The notes below the pieces were generated by a model. The model did no database searches, was not told where the DNA came from, and saw only the letters and a program-made list of their open reading frames with translations. A stretch of 64,000 bases of DNA, taken from Branchiostoma belcheri (taxonomy: Eukaryota > Chordata > Leptocardii > Amphioxiformes > Branchiostomatidae). The DNA is taken from the NCBI RefSeq assembly GCF_001625305.1, contig NW_017804043.1, positions 2,191,284 through 2,255,283 on the forward strand. The letters run 5' to 3'. Made by a program: the position numbers and the translations under genes. The first letter of the stretch is position 1. Every line of letters starts with the position of its first letter. This document shows, in pieces, positions 11,890 through 23,800 of this stretch.

Positions 11890-14800
11890 TCTCTAACTCA
11901 TTCAAGACATGAACCCATATTGCCGACTGCCTGACGCCGTTCCCATGGTCATGGCTAACTGTAGCCATTCTGTTATTGGGACTGTCATTCATTCATTCAC
12001 TCACTCAATCATTCCTCCATCTCTTACTCACTCATTCATTAATCACAAACCTGTACCTGTGTTACAGACTGCGTGACGCCGTTCCCGTGGTGGTGGCTGG
12101 TGCTGGGCATCATCCTGGCCATCCTCCTGCTGGGTCTGTGCTGCCTGTGCTGCTGGAGATGCTGGGCCTACTACAAGGACAAGCAGGAGTTCCTCCTCTG
12201 GCAGGATGAGATGAAGGCTCAGGCTGCATGGGACACGGTTTGTTTGTTTGTTTGTTTGTTTGTTTGTTTATTTAGGAATCTCCCATTAGTGATAATATAT
12301 ACATCACTATTCTTCCTGGAGTCCTTTACACAAAACACAACTATTATTTACATACACATTTAACTGCCATCAAGGACATTATACTACATGAAAACTTCAT
12401 CTTATCAACATAATAAATTACACATTAAGCATAAATTATTACATCAATTAATAATATTATGACGGTAAGCAGAGTGGATACGCTGAGACCAATTAGCGAT
12501 GATGATATCTAGGGCTCAGTTTTCAAATTACAGAGACCGTTGGCAGCCGATGAGTGTAGCCTCAGTACCAGGCACCGCGGATCGCTGGAAAAATAGTAGA
12601 AATTGGCCGAAATAAAGGGATTATCAATTAATATACCAGAGAAGATCCAGGACCATAGAAGCTCCAAATCCGTGGGTCGCAAATTGGAGCTTCTATGGCC
12701 CTGGATCTTCTCTGGTATACTATCCCTTTATTTCGGCCAATTTCTACTATTTTTCCAGCGATCCGCGGTGCCTGGTAGAGGCTGGATGAGTGAACATCAC
12801 AGCAATCATTGGTCATGGAGAAAACTTGGAGATAATCTAAAGGAATTGTTGATGAATGAAATGATTAACTTTCTTGCAAAAATTACTCACGAGAGCAAGA
12901 TTAAATGTGTTAAATCGGGCTTCAATGTCAGACAAGTCTGATCATCTTCATTACTGCTAAGTCCCATAGCTGGAATAATCAGCAAGATTCCGATGGAATG
13001 TTACTCATGGGATGATTACTTGTTGTTTTTTTTTACCACGGCACTGCGTATATGTAGCTGCCATTTGAAATAAGAGCTTGCATAGATCCTTACAGGATCC
13101 TTATCCCTTCTTGTCTGCCTATTCGCAGGGAGACAGTGCAATCTACACCCCTCCGGTCACAACACACCACAACCCTGAATTTATCGCTGGAGGAGGTAAG
13201 ACATTTGCTCCATTTGGCAATCTGAATAAGGCCATGTTGATTTGATTATATGGATGACATCCACGCGCGCATGAATTTTCGGCCGTTTCCAAAAAAAAAA
13301 GTTTTCAACCATATATACTGTAAATCGTACAAAACAGTTGCAAAATGAGCAAAAATATACCGTAAGTTACAAAAAAAACTATACCAATGTCGCAGAATGC
13401 CAAAAATCAAACGAAAAAGACGAAATTGTAAAGAAATGAACTTGAAGACTAGATAATTCGCCAAACCATATTCTGTCCCATTTGTTCAACCCTCATGACC
13501 ACTTAGATTTCATAATGAAAACATTTTTTTTTGCAAAACTTTTTTTAATCAGTTTTGGGGTTCCCGGAGGATGCCATCCATATAATCAAATCAACATGGC
13601 CTAAGAGTTATGAACCGTGATCTAAAGATTCGCATGAGCCAACAGAGACTCTCTAAAAGAAATTTTTGCCCTAAGTAGTTTCTAAATGTATGAACGTTTT
13701 GTACCATTTCCAGCGACTGTTGTTGATGGTGGTCTTGTGAACGCAACCGCTCCAGTTGCAGCAGGTAAGTTATTATCTACTTTCTCTAAATAAGCATTGG
13801 TATTTGATATCTCTATGAAACGGCAACGACATGTACAAGACCTTTTTCACTCAAGATCGCTGTAACATAAAAGTATATCTACCAGTCTGTTTCCTTAATG
13901 TACCGTAGGAAAATAGGAGTCAGCAAATAAAAGGAGTACGTATACTCTTGAGGTCAGCCATATTGGTGGTTTGACGATGTCATAGCCACGCAACTGTTGA
14001 CATGTATGGTACCTTGACTAAATCAAGCAGACCTTTAGGTGGCTGCAAAGATAGTATCAAATTGGCTATTGGCAACGGTAACTGTCTGGCCAATTTGATA
14101 CTGTCTTTGCAGCCACCAAAAGATCTGCTTGGGAATTAACCTTGACTGGTAGTGTGGGGTCGTGTGGCGTAGCGGCAGAGTGCGCGACTCGGAACTTAGA
14201 GTCGCGGGTTCGAGTCCTATCATGCCACCGATCTTGTGCCCTTGGGAAAGGCACTTTACACGGCTTTCCTCACTTAGCTCAGGTGTAAAAGAGTATTGTC
14301 CTGTCATGTATTTGTCCCCTGTGTTGGTGGCGGCATTAATATAAGTTGAAAAAACTTGAGTGTGTCGTCACCACGTCTGGTGATTACATGTTGGAAAAAA
14401 AAACTTGACTGGTACCTTGTATGGTCTGTCGTGCAGCTGCTCCGATGATTAACCTTGACCTGAAGGACAAGTTGGTGGTGAAGACAGGGTCAGTCATCAT
14501 CCTGGACATCCCGTTCAGCGGCCGACCCACTCCGGACATCGTCTGGACCAAGGACGACGTGGAGATCTACAGGTTAGAACAACCAATCAATCAATCAATC
14601 AATCGATCGATCGATCGATCGATCGATCGTTCCATATCAATCAGTTGGCAAAAAAAATTCCATTTATCTCTTACTCGTTTCCATTGCACACAGAGTTAAT
14701 TACCATTGGCCTTCGAATTCTAACGCTCATTTGCTCATTCAGCCCAAGCTTCCATTGTCTTAATCATCGAAAACATTTTTTCTGCCGGCCAAGGAAGTAT

Positions 14801-17800
14801 TTCTTTGGGTGGCTAACTGGTGCCAGGCTGCCTGACACCAGTTTCGTGTCAGGCAGAGTAGATTAACAGTCCTGGGTTGGTGATTGAGATGAGGAGAGGG
14901 GAAAGGTTTCAGAGTCTGACCGGTCGACATGAGGGGGAAGTGACGGTGGCGACTACCTCATTGCTGTGTTGTGTACAGACAGGGAGTGGGCCTCTCTTTG
15001 GAGCTTGCGAAGAAGAGAAAGGGAATTACACACTTGCCAGAAGTCTGAATAAAATCTCTGATTTCTCATTTCAGTGGCGACCGAGTGACGATCGAGAACG
15101 CTGCCACCTCCACCACCCTGTCCATCAAGAACTGCCAGCGGTCTGACGCCGGGAACTACCGCCTGGCCCTGGCCAACACCGCCGGACGAGCCAAGGCTGA
15201 CGTGGACGTGGTCGTCATCGGTAAATATCTCTCACATGGCGGCAATCTATTTTACCTATTTAATCTATGTGCATGCAAATCATACCAAAAGAAAACCCCC
15301 AAAAGGCTACTAAATCCACGCAAAATCATACACAAACGTGGGGAATTTTATGGGCCTTCAAAGAAGTCAACCCTATACAATAAAGAATGTAGAAACTTAA
15401 TATATAGTACATCTCCAATACATCTCCAATGTTATTAGGAGGCAATGGGGGTACGCACTATAGTAACATGCTATTTTTCTTTTTCCAACACAGACAAGCC
15501 GGGACCTCCTAAAGAGGTGCGTGTCGATGACATCATGCAGGATTCCGTGGCGTTGTCATGGCGACAGCCAATGGACGATGGCGGCAGCAACATCACTAAC
15601 TACTCGGTTGAAAAGTTCGATTATGACCGCAACAACTGGGTCATGGTCAACCCTTATGTCCCAGGTACATTTGTCAATACTTTCTGAGTATGGTCAAGAT
15701 CTGAAATACTTAAAGACCTTAAATTTGAAGTACATGAGTGTTCTATCTCCGAGGTTTAAACTATTTTCTTAAAGCACTGCCGTAATATTACAAAAGTTAG
15801 AAGTAGAACCAGCCACTATTGCTCTGAGGAAGGCGTCTATCGTATTCAGAACAGTGCCTATCTGGTTCTATTACTGAATGGGCGTGGTTTGGATCATGGA
15901 TCAGGCACGTTTCTGGATAGTCTTCGTGTATCCAAGAACGTAGATTTGCCACAGGCACGGTTCTGGATATGTGTCGCAGACAGTTCACAGATAGAAACGT
16001 CGGAAACATTGGTTGTGTGCAGAGAATTCGTACTCTATCAAACTTGTATTGCAATGTGTTGCCGCAGGTTTCAACTACACCGTGCCTAACCTGGTGCCCG
16101 GTGGGGAGTACCTGTTCCGTGTGGCGGCTGAGAACCAGTGCGGCGTCGGGGAACCGACCGAGAGCGAACGGATCATGGTCCAGAGCCGCCATGGTAGGGA
16201 TTATTCTCCTCAAACTTGTGCAGTAAGGCTTAATGAAAAAAGAGATTCCCATTGACAATATAGCCCTTAGGGGACTAAGAACACCAAAAGCAGGAAAAAT
16301 AATGTCGCTATACATTTGCTAAACATATATACGCGAGTTCCACATTTTCTTGAATATGTATAAGTTGTGCTCAAACTGTTCATCCTGTGCCACCAGGCCG
16401 ACCTCCCGGCGTCCCCGGGACCCTGACCTATGAAGAAGTGACCGGTGACCGGGTGACCCTTCGCTGGAGCCCGCCGTTGGACGATGGCGGCAGCGAGGTG
16501 AGTAGGAATCAGTTAGTGGAAATATGTACGCCAAAAACAGTTACTCAAGCAACTGGATATGATTTTGGAAACGGTCAGACGTTTCAGGTAGCATCCACTA
16601 CCTTTTGTCAGTGACACTGGAGAGTTGTCAGAAAGGCAGGTTTATAAGTACGAACTAATGATTGATTTGTTTGCAAGTATGTAATGAGGGACCAGTGTCT
16701 AACATACATTTCAGCACCAAGGAAAGTCCCCAGCATTCTTTACAAGAGGCCTATTGTGCCTATCTAGTTCTGTGATTGAATGAGTCAGGATTAGGATCAG
16801 GCACTGTTTTGGATAGTGCACATGTGTACATGTCCAAGGACTTACATGTAGATTTGCCTTTTATTATTCATTTATTTGGCGTCTTGATAACACTTTAAAC
16901 ACATTGAGAAACACCTTGGATCTACACTCAAAAGTGCTGTAACTAAGCACACGTTGAACGGACTTAATTGTTTTAACACCCGTCTTTAATTCTTAACATT
17001 TTTAAGTTTTTATGAGACATGTTTTGCACTGGATATGTATATTGAACAGTAGTTGAACGCACGTCTTTGCAGCACAGACACTTAAGGTGAACGTAACATC
17101 AATCGAATTTTTCTTCGAATCTATCACCCCAGGTCACCAACTACGTGATCCAGAAGCGCGACTCTAACGACGCGCACGGCTGGACCACGGTGTCCTCCTC
17201 CGCCACCCGTACCTCCCACCGGGTCGGCAACCTCAACCCCGGCGGCCACTACCGCTTCCGGGTTCGCGCAGAGAACTACTACGGACCGGGGCCCTGGACC
17301 GAGTCGGGCAGTGTCATGCTGGGCGGAAGTTTGCCTGGTAAAGGTCTTCTTCTTCTTTGGTCCTCCTCATCGCGAGGTGTAGCAGGAGAACTTCTGTTGC
17401 CAGTACTGTTTGTCTTATTAGTCTTAGTTTCCCAGTAACTACACGTCTAACTCTTACTGTAGCAAATATGCTCCCACCATGTGTATTTTTTGCCAAAATT
17501 TGGCATCTAAGGTCAATTGCCTATTCTTACGTTCATTCTTGAAACTTCATGTGGATAAGGCTTAGAGACTTTTAATAACTTAAATAGAAAACGTGTAAAA
17601 CTAGAAAGGCCAATATTTGCTTTGGAGCAAATACAGCGATGGGTTCACCACATTTTACGACATGGCAGGGAAAGAATGAGAAACACAAGGGAAAACAATG
17701 ATTTACATTGATATAACTATAATATGAAGTAAAATACAACTAAAACAACAGTTGGATAGCTATTCCCTACTTTATTGGTTAGGATTTTTAATTGCATAAT

Positions 17801-20800
17801 GCAAACTGTTGATTTTCAAAATAAAAAAAACGTCCATGCCCCGCATTCCAATGCTGGAGCAGGAAAGCTTGAAATACCTACCAAAACACTTGAATACAGA
17901 CATACTGTCAGTATGGAAATGCTCTGAGCAGGTGTTAATCAAGTTAAATCCCAACAGCCAATCAGCAAGAAATGCTCTGTGCAGGTGGAAATGATCTATG
18001 CAGGTGTTAATCAAGTTAAATCCCAACAGCCAATCAGCAAGAAGAATAGAGGAAAGCTGCATGCCTATTGGTTGATGCCCTGCATTCCATTGTGATGACT
18101 CATGTCCAAACGTGGTAAACAAGGCACACTAATACAGTAATACATTTGCTATAACACAGCCAAAAAACTCAAATAAAACCATTCTAAAAGCCTGTATCAC
18201 AATAATTTAAAAAACGCCTAGGGGTATTTGCCCACTGTACCTCCATACCAAATTTCAGGACCTTGGGCCCTAAAATGAAGAAGCTGAATCCATTTAAAAA
18301 ATGGCAGGAGGAGGAGAAGAAGAAGAAGAAGAAGAAGAAACATCAGAAAAAGCAATATGGTTTCACCACACCACTTCGTGGTGTGGTGAACCCATAAAAA
18401 TCCAACAATACAATCACTGATGAGAATTTTTTACCGTGTTTCTAAAGTTCCCGATCTCTAGATTGTGGTACCTATCAAAAATCTGCGAAGAGGCAGTTAA
18501 AGAAAAAAATATGCCACATAGCCTGTCATCGGTGCGGCTGTCAAAAATGTGGTGGAACATGTTGTTTACCATGCACCGTAACCTCATCCACGTTTAAAAA
18601 AACGGTGGAGGGCAGCTCACATGTTGTTTACCATGCATACACCGTAACCTCATCCACGTTTTCAGGACGGGGACAGGTTCAACAGTCCATGTCGTCGTTT
18701 TCCACCCTGCCCGCGGGGATGAGCTTCCAGCAGCCAGCCTACATCATCGCCCAGGCGCCCATGCAGAGCGCCACGCTGCCGTACGGAGCCAGCTTCCAGT
18801 CCATGCCGGGCTGGGGATCCATGACCATGCAGCAGGAAGTGCCCCAACAGCAGGCCGCTCCTCCTCCTCCGAAACCAGATCCAAGTGAGGCCCCCTACCG
18901 TTCGCAATTGGGATTGCAGCCCTGCCTTTCCTTCCTCTACCCTCCTGATTTTCTCCCTTCCTTGGCCGTGTTGCAACCACGCAGCACTCTAGGATGCCCC
19001 ATCTCCTCAATACCTATTCTTATCCCTTGTCGCATTTGCTCTGCGCTTTTGATGCCGCGCTCTTGATCGCCCTATGCCCCCCACGTCTTAATTGTATGCT
19101 AATGCCTCAACTGAGTAGATCCGGCATAGCACAGCCTTGCCTATCCCTCAGAGCATTCGCAGGCAGAGATTCCTTGCTCCCTTAGCAGTAGCATCATTTT
19201 CGCAGTAGATAATCTTGTACCCCACCCTTGGCTTGTCGCAGTAATGTCTGTAGTGCTTTTGTAACGCCCAATTTCCCACATACGCCCAGACTGAGATTCT
19301 TGTCTGTCGCACATTGTTGTTGTAGTGCTTCTTGCCTGGTCTGCCATAATGCAGTTGGCATTCTCAGCGTACAACATAAAGCATCATGTAGATTCTAGTT
19401 GCTTCCTGTACTGTCCTGCAATGCAATAGCTGCGACTTTGTCATTCCGCAAAAGCCTTTAACATGAATAAAAGTCCATTTTGCCTTTCCTTTGGTCCAAC
19501 TGCCTTACCTGCCTTTAAGTTACCCATGCAGATATGCATCATTAGTTTCCTTGTAATATACCATGCATCAGATCCCCGAGTCTTCTAGCTTAATTATGTG
19601 TACGCTTAAATGTGGTTATTGCAGTCTTTACGAATAGCGCTCCTGACCAAGCTTAATGTGCGTATACGTACTGTATGGTTGACTTTGAAAGGTTTACTAG
19701 TTTCCGTTTGATTCATATCAAATGATTAGCTTTTTGCCATCATATTCCTGTATGTCATCTGGTATGTATACTAGCTTGGAAATATCCTGATGAAAAAACA
19801 CATCGCAAGAGCAGACTCGTTGTATTCTTGGAAGCTGTGAACTTTGCTTAGCAAGAAAAATGTGGGTATTAACGCTTGCATAGACACCAGCAAAAGTTAA
19901 TCCGAAGGCGAAATGTTATCAACGTGAGACAGATGATGACCGCAGTGTCACCAGATTTTGCTTGTTTGATCATGAACCTGCACGATCGAAGGGACCGAGA
20001 AGGCCGTTATAACATGCTTGAAAGGGAGCTAACCATTGACGCTTGCATAGCCATCAGCGGGCCGCAGTAGCCTCCAGATAGACCCGCGGTTCTGATGTGT
20101 GTTACCCGCCTCAGTTGGCCCGGTGCTGCGCCAGGGAGTGACTCTGGTGGGGAAGGACTTCACCGAGGTGCTGCTGATGCTGATGCGGGGAAACCCCGGC
20201 ATGCCGGACCCGCTGGCGCGGTTCTACGCCTACCAGCCCATGGACCAGATGGGAGAACAGCAGCTGAACGACTGCACCAGCGATCTGTGCGGGTTCAAAC
20301 CGAAGGAACTGCTCATCCTCTGCGGACTCACGCCTAACAGGTCAGTTCTGTTCTGTTCCTCGTCAGTTTTTTTTTTATTCCAACATGTAATCACCAGACG
20401 TGGTGACGACACACTCAAGTTTTTTCAACTTATATTAATGCCGCCACCAACACGGGACAAATACATGACAGGACAATACTCATTTACACCTGAGCTAAGT
20501 GAGGAAAACCGCGTAAAGTGCCTTTCCCAAGGGCACAAGATCGGTGGCATGTTAGGACTCGAACCCGGGGCCTCTGGTTCCGAGACGAGAACGCTGCCGC
20601 TACGCCACACGACCCCACAACTCGTCAGTTTAACCCCATAACTAATGCAAATTTGGTATCATACGGCTACTTAAGCAGGGAGAAGAAGATTGAACAACTT
20701 ATGAGGTCAAAAACTTTAGCCTGTGTAAACGTAAACAACCATTTTTGTAAGCAAATCGTTATGTCAATGGTGTTTGTAGTAATATATATATTAAATATTT

Positions 20801-23800
20801 AACCGTTTTTTTCGCAGGCCTAACACGCTTATACTGTGCCATTACCTCATCATTCTGGCCAACGAAGAACGGAGCCACCATCCAAACTTTAACGTGAGTT
20901 TGATTTGTCTTTACTGTTTTGGTATACGAAATTTAAAGTCTCCACCTGACAGGATTCAAGGGCCATTTGGGAGTTGAGTTAGGAGCTAGCAAGGCAGAAA
21001 TCATATAATATCCGATGAGAAATGAGGGAAGGAAGGATATATGACATTTGATAAGAGACGAAGGGAGAAAGGATACGATATCTGTAATATATAGCTGATC
21101 TAGCCTCTGTGGATATCACCCATACTAGACCAGGTGAGAGCAACTTTGTACCAAATAGAAAACAAAATTGCAAAAATGCAATGTCGAAAGTTTGCATGCC
21201 ATGTCATAGATATCACAATAGACTTGGACATAAAACTTTTTCCTTTCTGCACAGAGCCTGGAAGACGTCCTGGGGACCGTGAAGCAGATCTGTAAGAAAC
21301 GCGACCTGTCTTACGACGCCATCTCCCTCATCAACGCCCTGACCATCCTGGTGGAGCTGGGCAGGAAGTACCGGCACGAGGACTGCCACAAGTACGAGAA
21401 GGCCCTGCAGGAGGCTCGCACCAACATCACCAACAGGGAGCTCGGCCGCATCATCCTCACCATCCTGGGTACACGGCGGTTTTCACGTATCTGCTACAAA
21501 CGCTGGACAAGCATAGGACAAGCCCGCATCACTGCTTACAGCGAGGAGATACTGTTTCAGTGCCATTCTATACCCTTTCCCTTCGTAATCTATATATCGT
21601 GAAGAACCTGGGAGTCACTGCATTAGAAATGTTCTTGACAGTTGACTTTCCTCGAGTTCAACATGCCTGCTTGTTGCTTATGCCCAATGCGCGTTCCGAA
21701 GGATTGGTCACCATCTTGGACCCATCCAAGCCACCACCATCTTGGCTTCCTAGTCCCCTTGCGTCATTTTTGTACACTTTGCACGGATAAACATATCAGC
21801 GCTGCGCTTGCTGACAAAAACTGTGTTTACTTAGAATTTCTACGTCCCTTCCTGTTTTACTTTTCTCAAGCAGAGCATTTGCGTTCTTTCTTCAGGTCTC
21901 TCCGATTTTCCTCACCCGTTTTCCATTATGAATGGTGGTGGGGTTAGTGTTAAGAACGATCAAGTAATGCCTTAGACTCGTTAAAGTTAAATAGTGTGAC
22001 GATTGTCTTTCTATCTTTAAAATGACTCGTTTGGTCATTGCAGTTCCTATCAAAGTATTTTGTCAATGACTTCGAAAACGTGTCAATAGATTTCAATGAA
22101 TATTAAATCTAAAAATACCAGTGTCAGAGATTACAAGAACTGAAATTTATCCATATTTGTTGTCAAGGTATCAAATTTATATGAATATATCGGTCTCATA
22201 ATATACAACGTTAACACCCAAATCTAACACCTGACGTGACTATTACCCCCTAGGCTTGAACGTGGTGGTGGTGAAGGTGAACGTGACGCTCAAGAACAAG
22301 GACATCACCCCGCTGCTGCTGTGCCTTAAGGACGGCGACGTGGACCTGCCGCCTAACGGCGAGGACCTGTGCCGCTTCAAGCTCGACACTCCCCTGGACC
22401 AGATGACGGACGACGAGCTCCGCGAGAACATCGAGGAGCTCTCTGGCTTCACCCCGGAGAACCTGCTGGAGCTGATCCAGATGCCGCCGACCCGGCAGAA
22501 CGTGCTGGCCCTGGCCCACCTCATGATTCAGCGCGCCAACGAGGACCTGCCGGTCACCCCCGCAGCCATGACACCGAAGGCCCGCTCACGGACGTCGTCC
22601 CAGTCAAGCGGCACGGGCCAAGAGGTGGGTATAAAAAGGTCAGTATCGGACACTCCCTGCGGTACGTATCTCCACTCGCCGCCGCCTCCTCGGCTGGCGA
22701 TCTCGTCTAGAACTAACCGCCGAACGTGTCTTCCGCGAGGAAAAGGTCGCAACTTTTCACGTGTTTTCTCAGATAAATGTCTCTAAACTCTGAGCAGATG
22801 CTGTGAGGTACGACCAAGGAGGTTTAAACCCCCCTTGGTAAGATTTAAGCTTTTTGTTTGATTCTTGGTAGGGTTGTGTGTCGGAAAAGCTGGGCAAAAA
22901 GAGCTACGATTTTCCTTAACCGGTATCTGCTTTGAGCTTTTTTGCTGCACTTTGTTCTAGTGATTCGTTGGATGAGTATGTGCTTCAGATTATTATGGGG
23001 ACATGCTCTCCAACAAATATCTGACGTCAGTGAATCCTGTGTGCACATACTCATCCAATGCGACGTCATCAGAACAAGCGCTTTTCATCCGAGAACAACT
23101 TGAAAATTTGAGACCTTTTCCTTTCACGAAATGCCGCTTACTAAACTTTTGAGGCATGCACTGATTTATAATTTTTGAAGGAAGGTTTCAAATGAAAGAC
23201 CTTCTCCAATTTCCTTCTTTGACAAGGTGTGCATGAAATTAAATTACTTCAGTTCTCTCATATGTCATCTCTAAGGAATGTGTTAATTATCGAAAAGTAC
23301 TTACCGTGGATGTGTCAACGTTTGGGGCTTTTGTTGGGTGTAATTGTAGAGGTGGCTGTCTTACTGGGTCTTCTTTCAGTATACAAATTTAGAAAATTCC
23401 CATTTATGATATTTCTGTTTCTTGCACATCTTCGTATTTATCTTAAGAAGTACAAAAGAGCAAAACACTTTTGTATCAAAATGCGAGCATGTTACTTCAA
23501 CCATCACCTGTTTTATTTACCAGAACGCCTGATGTGATTTCACAATTTTGAAATCTACTAAAAATCTTTGTAATAATCTGAGCCTGAAACTTAAACTTAG
23601 TAACAGAGTTAGCTCCTTGATCTTCCTAGTTCTGATTTTTATTTTTTTATTGGTGAGGAGCAGTTTCAGATCACACAGGCTTTCGAAGATTGCACTGCAC
23701 GAAAAGTTGGATGTAACAATTGTAGTAAATGCCAGGAAAGTTTGGTATTGTCAACGGTACCGGACTATACAATGGTATTGAAATTATGAGACTTTACTTT

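Noticed and set aside
14153..14230. A functional tRNA gene
   Set aside because: The tRNA-like head is attached to a conserved SINE body repeated seven times; it is a retroposon, not a tRNA gene.
13195..14437. Two separate genes: a normal integrin beta ending near 13.2 kb and an Ig-FN3 gene beginning after it
   Set aside because: No stop in the NPEF exon when spliced, matching phase-1 junctions on both sides of a linker exon, and no start codon or promoter before the Ig exon. Kept as the main alternative to test with transcripts.
18662..19010. Minus-strand frames opposite the Gln/Pro-rich exon
   Set aside because: Shadows of GC-rich coding sequence on the plus strand.
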